A stretch of DNA of 64,000 nt, taken from NCBI GenBank assembly GCA_036785325.1, contig JAXIVH010000030.1, positions 3,957,638 to 4,021,637 of the forward strand. Direction: 5' to 3'. A program made the translations under genes and the position numbers. The stretch comes from Urophycis tenuis. Its lineage: Eukaryota; Chordata; Actinopteri; Gadiformes; Phycidae. Below the pieces are notes generated by a model. That model was given only the letters and a program-made list of their open reading frames with translations, was not told the origin of the DNA and made no database searches. Positions 26,001 to 36,990 of this stretch are shown here, in pieces; positions within the stretch are counted from its first letter, which is position 1; the number at the start of each line of letters is the position of its first letter.

Positions 26001-26988
26001 GGGAAAAGCCTTTAAGATAAATGGCTCGGTATTACCAATGCTGAAACCATTCCAAAATCCATTCAGAGTTTTCTTTTGCTGAACGGACAAGTGGTAGCCT
26101 TTGACATTGTTTACGTCAGTCGCACCGAGGGCTTTTTATGAATGGAAAAACACACGTTGCCGGTCGATAATTCTCAGTGACGCTCTTCTCTGGGATGATT
26201 CATAAGTGGCGTTGTGAATGAAGGTGGTTGGTGAGACTTGTAGTGGCCCTCCCAAAACAGAGGCAGCCAAATTGGGTCTGTCTGTCTGTCTGTCTATCTG
26301 TCTGTGCTTGTCTGTCTGTCTATCTGTCTGTGCTTGTCTGTCTATCTATGAATGTGAGTGTCGGACAAACAGTACAACATGTGCAGTAGAATGATTGTAA
26401 AAGGGGACATTTGAGAAGCCCTCCTGTTTAGCTGTTGGACATTCATTACACTTTTAACACTGTAGATAGTCTGGAGAAAGTATCACTTTATTGTAATTCA
26501 GACTTTTAAGAAAAGAGCCAGACACGAAAAGGTATATCCGTGTTAACATGTTATCATCGAGACTAGACATCAGGATGTCTAGTCTCGCTAATAAAATGTT
26601 ATCGTTATCACCTACGATAAAAATGCATATTATTTGTTTAGGTGGAGCTTTATGAAAAGGACAGGACACTGTCAGCATCATTTAAGCCACAGTCGGAAAA
26701 GGAAATTGCAATAACCTGTGTTTATTGAGTTTATATGAGTACACATACTATCAGGATCTCAGTCTGCGTATCTGTGTCATCTGTTCCACACAGAATTACA
26801 AGGACACCCTACAAACCCAGGTGCTGGACTCATCTGGGCACCTCGTCCCGAGACCCGAATTTGGCTCGGTTCTCCCCGAGGCCAAGTTCAAGGACTTCCA
26901 GGATGAGCAGATTGGCCAGCTGTACGAGCTCATGTTGGAGTCCACCAAACCCAACCGGCAGTTTGACATCCAAGAGGACGTCAAGTGA
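22864..26988 (+). CDS. sdhaf3: Succinate dehydrogenase assembly factor 3 (LYR protein), two exons
   Basis: Mitochondrial matrix LYR-family factor that helps mature the iron-sulfur subunit SDHB of complex II. Exon 1 is 22864-23040 (59 codons, ending MTEWE, gtgagg donor). Exon 2 is 26794-26988 (64 codons and stop), joined in phase 0 for 123 residues; human is 125. Conserved blocks are the LYR-type SLYKRIL at residues 12-18, DLRALGDQYVKEEFRRHK, and FQDEQIGQLYELMLESTKPNRQF near the C-terminus (split here: FQDEQIGQLYELM then LESTKPNRQF). Both splice sites are canonical and the intron is 3.75 kb. The poly(A) signal is at 27109. Confidence 0.95.
23111..23250 (+). repeat. Perfect 70-bp tandem duplication
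   Basis: 23111-23180 and 23181-23250 are near-identical (GTCTGATGGTGATAACGACC...(GTCT)n), starting 70 bp after the sdhaf3 exon 1 donor, followed by extra GTCT units. Confidence 0.9.
25268..25283. promoter_or_regulatory. Palindromic homeodomain-type site in candidate enhancer
   Basis: CCCATTAGCTAATGGG is a perfect 16-bp palindrome with two inverted TAAT cores. More TAAT(T) cores follow within 150 bp (TAATTGG, CAATTAA, TTAATTG). The surrounding 25245-25440 is unique sequence. Confidence 0.35.
25500..25602 (-). mobile_element. SINE head fragment in sdhaf3 intron
   Basis: Minus strand shows a tRNA-like head ending GGTTCGACTTCCGG. The 3' tail is missing. Confidence 0.55.
26276..26345 (+). repeat. 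(TGTC)n array
   Basis: Two similar blocks with TATC interruptions in the sdhaf3 intron. Confidence 0.9.
26544..26601. repeat. 27-bp-stem hairpin in sdhaf3 intron
   Basis: 26544-26570 pairs with 26575-26601. The inner 13 bp (CGAGACTAGACAT) are perfect, with a 4-nt CAGG loop. Confidence 0.75.
26794..26988 (+). CDS. sdhaf3: sdhaf3 exon 2
   Basis: Starts NYKDTLQTQV after cacacag and ends QEDVK then TGA. An overlapping 175-codon ORF in another frame is a shadow. Confidence 0.94.
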   Translation, partial: NYKDTLQTQVLDSSGHLVPRPEFGSVLPEAKFKDFQDEQIGQLYELMLESTKPNRQFDIQEDVK

Positions 26989-27108
26989 AGAGGGCAACGT
27001 CCTCGTTGGACGACGCATCGGGCTGTCGTTCTCTCAGTGTGTCGGTCTGAGCCAGAAGCCGGGTACCCGAAAACAAACACCAAGGCTTTCTGAGTGTTTC
27101 AGTGTAAT

Positions 27109-27114
27109 AATAAA
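27109..27114 (+). promoter_or_regulatory. AATAAA poly(A) signal of sdhaf3
   Basis: Canonical hexamer 120 bp after the sdhaf3 stop codon; gives a short 3' UTR. Confidence 0.75.
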
Positions 27115-28640
27115 AGTGCTGTGTAATATCACCCGGTGTTCCCTTGCGTCTCTCCTGCGCGCGTGCGACGAAAAAGGAGTTCCGTGTGCTTTGTGTGGGC
27201 TCTCTGAATGCATTAACGTGGCAGTCATTAGTTTACTTTGTCAACTTTTTGTTCTCGCATGAATACAATGCTCAAGTCATCGGTATGAAAAGGAACTGCG
27301 TGTGGAACAGGGATAGGGAATGCACACGAGTGACAGACTCTGGTTCTCCCGATTCTTCTGAGTCTTTCTACCTCACTGCTGATATCTCTACGGTGGAGGG
27401 GGTGACCCTTATTTATCCATGTGGAAAACATGATTAGTTTTACACACACGCACACAAATGACACAAACAAAGGAAAGATGTAAGGCAAATATTCACTGAT
27501 GCGCTATCCTGTACAGAAAGGAAAGCCCTGAAATATGTTTACAAAGAAACCTGATAGCTTTGAAAGTGTTTAGCATTTTGAATGATTGTTTTTTTGTTTA
27601 CGGTTTTCTAGAATTGTCACAGCACATTTTGTCCCAACCATAATCTAGACTATGAAATGGTCCCAACACGGACATCTCCTGAGGACCTATCACGCAGAAG
27701 ATGCAAACCAACTCTCCTTTTGAAGAGAGACACCTAATGAAAGGTTAGTCTCTTGGTCTACAACTCAGACAAACTCGGCCAGCGTCCGTATTGAACCAAT
27801 GGTCAAAGCAAGGGCCTGTCCTCTAACCAAGAGGGCCATTACCTCTGGGAAACATGAGAAGAACGACGTGTCTCTGAGCAGCAAGAGGAGCAATAAAAGG
27901 GTGTTGTGTGTACACACACAGACTCGTCCTGACACTAGCCGGGAAAAAAATCAATGGCTTCTGAACAGCTTCATTTGCAACCTTGTGTGAGCAGAATTCA
28001 CTCAGAGCAATATTTCCCTCCTGACAATGTTGATCAATGGGAACCTACAAAGTCTGTATAACCACGATGGTGTAAACATACAGTAGCGGTAGCTTCAAGT
28101 AGCCCAGTAAAAGACACAGGTTAGAGCGATGGACAGCCCTTCGACCACTCGACCAAGTAGAAGTGCAGTCACAGTCAGATGGTAAGTGTCACAACCAAAA
28201 GGCAACCCTCGACAGAATGTTGTAGGTTAGACAGGGAAGGCTTGTATGGGGATTTTTGTATGCACATTTTTTCAACAATTCTTTCACCTGTCTTTGATGG
28301 CCAGTTCGCTTTTTACATAAGTCATTAACAAAGAGGAAAGCACAAAGTCATTCAGTTTATGTTTCAGTTTCAAGAAATACATGAGAAATTGTTAGTAACA
28401 TTCCTAAACATGATTTTATCTTGAAGCTCAAAGGGAGGTTAAACATGTAGTTTTAATCCAATGAATATAACACGACATTACATGCAAAAATGAATACATG
28501 TGTTGTTCTTTATCTTTAAAGTTAAAAAGGGAAGTAAGATAGAATCCCTAGAAATACGATAGCTATCCACAGATGCTCTGTTAATATCCACCTGTGTGCC
28601 AAATAAACCCATATCTCGGAACCCATTGGCTAACCCATCG
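27115..28640. other. Intergenic downstream of sdhaf3
   Basis: No gene, repeat or strong signal recognised. Confidence 0.4.
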
Positions 28641-28644
28641 CAAA

Positions 28645-28970
28645 TTGAAGCTTGATTTTCAGCTTCCGTTCAGGGTCACTGTGGACAGAAGTTGAATGTG
28701 GTTTGGTGCAGCGCTGCCAGCGACAAGAAAGACTAGAACCAGTTATAGGGTTTACAAGCCGCGGGCTACTGGGCTCAGAGATTAATGACAGAAACTACAG
28801 CGCATCCAAATTACAACTTCTGGCCCTTAAATGGGCTGTGGGGCAGAAGTTTCGAGACCTGCTGCTGTATTAAAAGTTCTTGGTGATCACAGACACACAA
28901 TCTTAAGTGGCACTTGGAAACGGCGAACCTTGGGGCAGTCAAACAAAGGTGGCGGAGCAGCAGAGTAAAA
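28645..28970 (+). pseudogene. Ty3/gypsy-type pol remnant (RNase H region)
   Basis: Translation includes NYSASKLQLLALKWAVGQKF and KFLVITDT, then in another frame LETANLGAVKQRW, the reverse transcriptase/RNase H junction of Ty3/gypsy elements. Stops and frameshifts show it is dead. Confidence 0.75.
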
Positions 28971-29159
28971 CTTTGAGGTACACTGCAGGGCCTTGGAGAT
29001 TTAATCAGACCAGAAGTTGAATCTGACTGTCTTTACCTTTTTTGTTTTGTTCATATACCTATGGGATCCACAGGATGGCGAGGAAGTATGGCAGCTTGTA
29101 GTGTCAGAATCCTTTTACGCTGCGTTTACAAAAACCCAATTATCCCCATTAATCGCTCT

Positions 29160-29360
29160 TTGTAACTTGGCACTTGGTCATGTTCTATACTAGCAATGGT
29201 TAACCTAGTAATTGAAATGCTTGAAACTTGTTCTGGTGACTTTCTTACTGTATTAGCAGCAATGAAATGTGTCACCTTCTTATGACAAATGAACTCCTTG
29301 TAAGTCGCTTTGGATAAAAGCGTCTGCTAAATGCCCTCAATGTGAATGTAAATGTAACTG
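29160..29360 (+). repeat. Dispersed ~320-bp repeat, copy 3 (3' part)
   Basis: Shares TACTAGCAATGGTTAACCTA, TATTAGCAGCAATGAAATG and the GTAAGTCGCTTTGGATAAAA tail with copies 1, 2 and 4. Confidence 0.7.
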
Positions 29361-29490
29361 TAAAACCCAGCATGGTCATGGTGGTCATTTCAGCCATTAA
29401 AGCAGCATGAGTTACCACAAGGTACCATGAGGAGTTACTACCGGCCCTCCTTATCCGAGGATGTGCGATTGCTACGTACAGAAATGTAAG

Positions 29491-29852
29491 AGGCATTCAT
29501 TGGCAAGGGATGGGTTTCCCAAGAAGCACCTATGACCTGTACCCCTTGAGGTCCTCGCCAAAGATGATACCCTCTTAGAGTCAAGCAACGGTTTGTGTAC
29601 CATGGCTGCCCTGCTTGACAAGGGCTGCCGCTGGGGTCCAGGCTGTCAGATCCTTTGTTGGCACTGCAATGGTGACTCTGGTGAACATATACGTCAGCAC
29701 CAGCACATTCCCTAACCCTGCACGTCTGAGGGCTCTAAAAGGGTGTCATCTTTGGCCAGGACCTCAAGGGGTACAGGTCATAGGTACAACATTGGTACAG
29801 GTCATAGGTGCGCCTTGGGAAACACATGCCGTGTGCCAATGAACACCTTTTA
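29491..29852. mobile_element. Non-autonomous inverted-repeat element inside gypsy remnant
   Basis: The arm at 29497-29575 (containing CACCTATGACCTGTACCCCT) is repeated in inverse at 29745-29852. The right arm carries an extra internal copy of about 24 bp. It lies between the two pol remnants. Confidence 0.6.
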
Positions 29853-29952
29853 CTTTGCTGTACCTAGCATCATGATGACAGCCTGACAGCCTGGAGCACA
29901 ACGGGAGCCGTTGTCAAGCAACAGCTTGTGTGCTATGGCTGCTCTGCTTGGC
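29580..29952 (+). repeat. Pair of 38-bp direct repeats
   Basis: GTCAAGCAACGGTTTGTGTA at 29580 and a close copy at 29913, each followed by a matching ...ATGGCTGC(C/T)CTGCTTG. Confidence 0.6.
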
Positions 29953-30174
29953 TCCGTGCAGATCAAGTTCAGAGTTTGAAGCCAGTCCGATTAAGGAGCT
30001 TTTCCGGATCCGGGATTGAAATGCTCAGTGTGAACACTTTAATCACATCGTGCACAACATTGGGAAGTCTCCTCTGCCAGATAAGAAGAGTAACTCGAGG
30101 GAACACTAACCTGTTTTAGTCCTTACATACATCTTACATACACAGTACAATCAATGGTCAACAGCAGCACAGAT

Positions 30175-30420
30175 TGCTTCAGCTAAGAGAAAGAGTCTAT
30201 ATGAGGCCTGGTGACCGGATGCTACTGAAAAACCATTAATGTGGTCGAAATAAGATCAAGGACAGTGGCAGCCCAATCCCAATGTTGAGCTGGCCCAGAA
30301 CCACGCCAATATACTTGTGTTTACCGTGAAGCCAGAGGCTTGAGGCCCTGCCAATGTGCTACACAGGGACCAAATGAACCCTCCACATCCCTCCACACCC
30401 CTCTGAGAGTCCAACTCTTA
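30175..30420 (+). pseudogene. Ty3/gypsy-type integrase C-terminal remnant
   Basis: LRERVYMRPGDRMLLKNH followed by GRNKIKD and, frameshifted, a block resembling VYxVxPE and LHRD. This is the C-terminal domain of gypsy integrases, probably from the same old insertion as 28645-28970, split by later insertions. Confidence 0.6.
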
Positions 30421-31339
30421 TGAGGCAGTGTATGTTCCCCACTGCTATTCCCTACACTCATTTTCACTATACACTAGCCAAAAGTGACTCACCTACTGAC
30501 ACCCCTGATACAGACCCAGGGGAGGGTCAAAGTCACCAGTGGGCATGGGAGAGTGAAGGTCAGGTGATCAGGGAGGATGGCTTCCGACGGGGAACAGTGT
30601 GTGGAACAGCTGCCTCGTCGGCCGCAGAGAACAAGCACGGTAAAATCCCAATTAGCTATAAAGACGATGTTACCAACCAGCAGGTGTACGTGGGCGTATG
30701 CCTAACTGGTTGCATAACGTGTGTTACTGTCACTTTTCTTGTTCTTAATGAATGTTTCCTTCCAGATTTGAAATTGGAATGTGCTCCCCCAGTGTTGTGG
30801 AGAGGTCTATGATGTGGTAGGATCTGGCAGGGGAGAATGTGGCCAGACACAGAAAAAGTGATGGAGGTAATTAAACTTTCATTTGTATTCCTTTAGCCCA
30901 AGAGCATTGCTAGAGCAGGTGTAAACCACTACCACCCAATTTCAGGGACAAAGGGACACATTTGGTTCAAACAGCAGTTTGAAAAGGTTCTGCTTTGGTA
31001 TGAAATAAAAAATTGTTCATTGTAGGAATCAAGTTTGAAACAGTGATGGTAAGGTCAGGGTTTGTCATGGATTCTTACCAAAGTGCTTTAAAATATTTAT
31101 AATCAAATAGTCTCAAACTAATGCTGCTGGCTCGTAACCAAGAACCAAGAATTCCAGCAGGAGTGCTTGGACTCACCATCACTGGCGTCTGGTGTACTGT
31201 ATAAATGTTCTCCAATACTTCAGTTGGGAGAGAGACTCTTCTGAACTCCTTGTGAACATTTTTCGAATATATAAAAACTATAGCAATATAAAAACTAGAA
31301 ACATCCTTCTAAAAATTGTGCACTTGTATGTTGTCATCT

Positions 31340-31560
31340 TGACACTTTTTAATTGCTCTTTATAACTTAGCACTTAGCATCTTAGGCCAGAGATGTTGTT
31401 ACTAGCAATGGTTAACATAGCAATCGGAATGCTTAAAACTGGTGACTTGCTAACTGTATTAACAGCAATGAAGTGTCTCACCTTCTTCTGACAAATGTTC
31501 TTATTGTAAGTCGCTTTGGATAATAGCATCTGCCTAATGCCCTAAATGTAAATGTGAATT
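31340..31560 (+). repeat. Dispersed ~320-bp repeat, copy 4 (3' part)
   Basis: Shares ACTAGCAATGGTTAACATAG and the GTAAGTCGCTTTGGATAATA tail with the other copies. Confidence 0.7.
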
Positions 31561-32109
31561 TAAACAAAGGCATCCCAAGTCAGTTCTCTTTATTGAAGAA
31601 ATTCCAAAGCAGGGTGTTTTGTTTAGGAAGATGGTTGATTACAGTTAGGTTTAGGGATACTTAAACATTTCGGTGTTGGTAGATGGGTTTTGGTTTAGGT
31701 ATAAGGTCATAGATGGGTAATTAGGTTATATGTTGTTAAGATCAGGGCTCAGCTGTGTCCCATTTAGCCCCTCCATTAATGGAGGGCTCCCATTTTAGCG
31801 CTTAACTCATTAACTCATCATATTACTGGAGACACATGGTACTCTGAGGGTTCTTTATGAATTCCTGCGGGCAGTTACACCAGCGCCTAAAGAAGGTGTT
31901 ATGTCATTCTCCAGAATGATTGCCTTCAGTTCCTCATTAAATATATGTCTCATATGATCGTCAACATAGTATTCAAGGTCATTTGGTCACTGCTACTAAA
32001 ATATGACCGTCATTTAGAGGATCTATGGGAAAATAGAGAAAATAGGTGTAAAATCCTTTATTTTTGCCAGTCTTGCCAACCAGTGTGTAATCGTTACGCT
32101 AATACTTTA

Positions 32110-32480
32110 TAATAAGGTTATAATAATAAACCATTCATCAACATAAGTTAATGCAGCTATATGCATTAGATAACAATTAACTTACAGTAAATTGACTTAG
32201 TTACTCATGGTCTGGTTATCACTTACTAATGGGGATCATGTATTAATAGGGTAATGGTTAACCCAAACCCTTACATTATTCAAAAGGATTACGGTTGACT
32301 CTAACTGACTCTTAAATGTGTGTAATGTATAAACCTTAGTTAACATGAACATTATCAGTAAATGATAACTAGACCGACTGTTAATAAGCTAACGTTAAGT
32401 TAGCTAAGTTAGCTAAGTTAAGTTAAGCTAACGCTTCTTACTGCCTTAACTAATGTTAATTGAATGTGTTGTTAATTATA
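32110..32480. mobile_element. Diverged AT-rich element related to 48182-48432
   Basis: Rich in TTAATGC/GCATTA and GTTAACA words with the same layout as the 48-kb element. Ends not defined. Confidence 0.45.
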
Positions 32481-33895
32481 TGTAAATGTTAATTATAAAC
32501 TATTGGACCCTTATCAAAAGTGTTCCAATGTCTGAGTTGCATTCCTTGGTGACATTGAGGGGACACCGGTGGTGAGGTGTGTGGATGTGTGATGCCACAG
32601 AGCTCATACACAGTGAGGGTACTAAAGGGTTTGATGTTCATCTCATGGTGTTTGAATTCAAACTGGAACCGGGGGTTCACTTACACAGCTTGGGCAAACC
32701 ATCTAAAGTTAGGCCAAAGTATGCTACTCGAGTAAGGAATCATTCCACTTCCATTGCATTGATGGCCTCATGTTTATGAGCCGACATGCCATTACAGCCC
32801 ATCAACTAGACATGAGGCTAATGAACAGCTGACTCAAAATGTACACTCATGAGCAAGCAAGAACATTTGCCAAATCTATTATTATATTTTTAGAATCCTA
32901 TTTCTTTTAAAAGGGGCATATTATTCTTCTAAAATGGAATAATAAGGAAGTAATATACCAAATTCTTTGCACAGATGAACAGATGAATGGGGGGGATAGT
33001 TTAGTGCATAGTTGAATGTACCAGCATAGAAACACAAATAAACATACAAATAAAGTAATATCAACATACAGTGCGTTGTCTCCATATGGCTATAGAGTAG
33101 ATACTGGTAGATGGCTAGCGAACGTTGTCTCACGTTTAGCCAACCAGATGAACAAATCTGAACTTTTTACAATAACTTTTTTTTTTTTTCACACCAATCC
33201 TATCTGCCACAGTGGCAGCTGGGTTTGATTGGTCAGTGGCGGGTGCTAATTCCGTCCTGTAACCCAGGGGTGGCATCGACAAATTGTGTCGTGCACTCCA
33301 ACACCTAATTTTGCGATTCGTCCATTTACCCCCTAACTCGCCTAATCTCTAATCTGATTAATAGATTTGGCTAAAAACAGCTTGCTGCACATCCTTCACC
33401 ATAGTTGCCAGAGTTCTTTCACCGTCGTTGCTCGTTTCCCTGTAGGTTTTCCATTTTGTTTCCACTGTTATCAGGTCACACATTTCCCCGTGTGCATAAT
33501 GACTTAATTGGGATATAAGTGGGCCGCAGAGTTAAGCAGAGTCAAGCTCCGCTCGCCGGCACCTCTGAGTGCAAAACAAGGCACACACGACCTGCTACAA
33601 TCAGCGGGGCCACGTTGACTGTAACAGCAGTACATCGATGTAAACGTGTACAGGGAGAGAACAGGGCTATACCAGTAGCATGTGTCTGTGTCTGTGCGCC
33701 AGAAGAAATGGAGAATGTAATGCGTGTGTGGCGCAGAGGTCCACGACAGCGCGGCCCACCTGTAGCCCAAAAACAAATCAGATCAACAAGCGCATGCAAG
33801 CGGTGTTACGCTCCGCGGTGTTCCCTGTTGGTTGCCCCCGCATGTCCAGCTTTTGTTCATCATAAACACACAAAGAAAGGAGCAACTGTGAAGAC

Positions 33896-34350
33896 AGACA
33901 GACAGACGTACTTTAATAATCCCTGAGGGAAATTGCATTCGTTACATACAATACTCCAGTGCAAAAGGAAGAAGAGACAGACACTCTACGTAAAGTGTTA
34001 GAATATAAATATATAATATAACCTATGTAAAATATAAAATAAAATAAAAACCTATGTAAAATAAACCTATGTAAAATATAAAACCTATGTAAGCAATATA
34101 CAAAATATACAAACATAAAGAAATATACATAAATGTACATACAACCAGGCATACACTGAGAGGTGATAGCATACGCAAGGATGTAGCATGTCAGATTCTA
34201 TGTTGGAAAAAAGACCAGTTGTGCAAAGAGATGACCAGTTATGCAGTGAAATTAAAAGAAATGACCAGTTATGCAATATGAATGAATAACCTGTTGTGCA
34301 GCAGAAACTATGATGAAAGTGACAGATTGTATAGTTTGAAACATGAGTCG
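33896..34350 (-). mobile_element. LINE 3' UTR fragment (Rex1-like)
   Basis: On the minus strand ends CAATTTCCCTCAGGGATTAT, then TAAAGTACGTCTGTCTGTC. Same terminal motif as 6120-6170 and 55330-55575. Confidence 0.65.
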
Positions 34351-34525
34351 AGTTGGGTAGCAATTGGCAGCGATATTATATACATATTTCTAATCCTTAT
34401 TTAGCATTGGTATCGGCGATATCCATCTCCTTGGCGTCGTATCCGATCAGATTCTTCATACTTTTTTCAACTAAATATTCCAATGAGATTCATTAATGTT
34501 TCGCAGGGCGGAGTAACTTTTGCAT

Positions 34526-34703
34526 CCACACTATGGTCCACACTATGGTCCACACTTTGGTCCACACTATGGTCCACACTTTGGTCCACACTATGGTCCA
34601 CACTGGTCCACACTATGGTCCACACTATGGTCCACACTTTGGTCCACACTATGGTCCACACTATGGTCCACACTATGGTCCACACTATGGTCCACACTAT
34701 GGT
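34526..34703 (+). repeat. 12-bp minisatellite, 15 units
   Basis: Unit CCACACTATGGT. Three units read CCACACTTTGGT and unit 7 (34598-34607) lacks 2 bp. No spacer structure, so not a CRISPR array. Because 12 is a multiple of 3, several frames stay open as artefacts. Confidence 0.95.
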
Positions 34704-35844
34704 GGTGGCACATGTATGCGCTAGCGAACACATTCATTTCTTGGCTCAATTCACTGCATATTATTAACAATTATGATCTACTGTGAATTACTACGGCATG
34801 AAATCATGTTTACATTGGAACAGGGAGTTTTTTCGACTATCAATCTAATGCTACTGAAATAGCCTACCCCAGGCTTGTAGAAAGATATTTATTGGACTGC
34901 AGGCTACTGTTTTTGTTTCTCATCTGCTTTGAATCAGCCCAAGTTGATGTCGGCTATTTCTTCACACTTAATGCCCCGACTGCTTGGTCATTAGCATCTC
35001 TGAAGAAGAGACTCACAAAGGACAAGAACAACATGTTTGAACAGTGTTTGTCCAAGCAGACGCCGCTTCAGAAATAGAAATGGATTACGCCTTTTGTTGT
35101 GTTGACCAAGAGAAACTCTGTGGGGTTATCTAAAGAGAGCCAGATGCGGTTAACACTATGAACTGTAGAAGAATCCAATTATCCATAGCCGTGGTGTGTG
35201 TGTGCAGGCCCTAGCATTTGTGAAATTAGAGTCCCGAAGAACAAAGTGGCTGTAAATACTGACGGCACTGTACGTTATTGATTTAGTCATGAAATGCAAT
35301 CAGACTAGGAGTCGCTGGCTCTTCAGAGTTTATCCGAGCTAGCGCGGGAACATTCTTTAATAGAATAGACATAGTATTGATCAACCAAGGATGGGGGGGG
35401 GGAAGGAGAAATGACATTAAATTACTGAAAATGACAATTGATTTGAGGTGTAAGTGAATAAAATAAAGGATCTGGTTTGAAACATACTCAAACAGAATGT
35501 AGGGGTTTGGTTTGGTGGTTCAGAGTTAGAGCAAAAAAACACCTTTTTGTAACAATAAGAAATGAATCAATCGCACACTTTTTGAGCCTCATCACTATTT
35601 TCTGTCCATGAAAAGGAAAAAAAAAAACATTTGAAAAAAAACATGTGGGCCGTCAGGTGAAGAGTTTGCTCTCTGCTCTCCAAACGGCGTTCACCCCACT
35701 TTGAACGATACGCATGTACGCGCGGTACTGAAAAATGGAGCCATTGTTGTTACGTTGGATTCTTTTATGTTGAGGAGCTTAATAATTTAGCATTCGGAGG
35801 CAGACAAACCTCAGGCCAGACGCTGGGCCAGCAATGACTCTCTG

Positions 35845-35908
35845 ACACACACGCACGCACTCACACGCACACGCACACACACACACACACGCACACACAC
35901 ACACACAT

Positions 35909-35958
<50 letters not shown>
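35845..35958 (+). repeat. (CA)n array
   Basis: About 115 bp with G interruptions. Confidence 0.95.
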
Positions 35959-35961
<3 letters not shown>

Positions 35962-36944
35962 ATCTCATATAAAAAAACTCAAATGTACAGGGATGTTTGT
36001 GTCACCTCCTACTCTTTGCTGCTAACAAAAGGACAGCCCACGGCTACATCACGAGCACCAGAGGAGTGGTTCAAGTGATTTGGTAAATGGGGGTCACCGC
36101 CTCTTAGACCCAAACTCATAATGACCCCCACACCAACCCCACCCACACTCTTCTCTCCAACCCCACTCACCTTGATCTGCCTGTTCACTGGACATTAGAA
36201 AAAGGTAAAAGTGAAGCAGGGGGGGGGGGGTCTGTGTGGGATGGTTTGATCGTCAAAAAGGCACCATTATCGCAGGTGGAGGTGGAGTCGGATGACAAGA
36301 CAATGGGTCAGCATGTGATGGCCAGCTTTGTGATGTCACAGCCAGAGCTGGTACCCAAGGGTGGCAAGAGGACTCAAACACAGACTCACCATCTCCACAT
36401 TCTCTCTCACACAGCCCGGGAGACTGCACACACCTATAGAGTATAGAAAAATACAGTAGTGCATGTATGGGTGACCGTAGAGTTCTAGTATTGACAAAAT
36501 AAACATCAACCATCGATCATCTGCAGAAAACAAAATGGTTAGTGTTGTCTAAACAACGCAATTCAAAACTTAATTTGAAACCGCTCAACAGAAATAGTGG
36601 AGGAGTAGCCTCCACTAATAGGGAATAGCCGATACTCAGATGCCACCGGAGCGACTGACACCAGCCCATTGTTGGTAACCTGCACACATCAAGACTGCAC
36701 AGCTTATCTAATGGCACCACAATGTAACGCCAGACAGCCACCCACACACACACGGCGCGGCTGAGTCAGACTACACGCCGTGCCTACTCTCCCAACACGT
36801 CGAGAAGTTGAACTTCTCCTCGCTGTTCCTGCCAGCGATATGTCAAGTGCAGCACAATAAATGTCTTGTTAAAGCCGTCGTGTCCGTCCCATGTGTCATC
36901 CCCCCGACAGGACCTTTGTTCCTCCTCCAGCCCACCTGCTGTGA

Positions 36945-36990
36945 CTGACTGCCTGACTGACTGACTGACTGACTGACTGACTGACTGACG
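36945..36990 (+). repeat. (GACT)n array
   Basis: About 45 bp of TGAC units. Confidence 0.9.

Larger units (their letters stand above)
30430..33890. other. Gene desert segment
   Basis: Contains dispersed repeat copy 4 and an AT-rich element (listed). The rest, including the 130-codon ORF at 30420-30812 and ORFs at 33519-33926, has no recognisable product. Confidence 0.4.

Noticed and set aside
26735..27262. 175-codon ORF overlapping sdhaf3 exon 2
   Set aside because: Different frame; the family-conserved reading is the sdhaf3 frame.
34526..34703. CRISPR-like array
   Set aside because: Contiguous 12-bp units with no spacers, in a vertebrate genome; it is a minisatellite.
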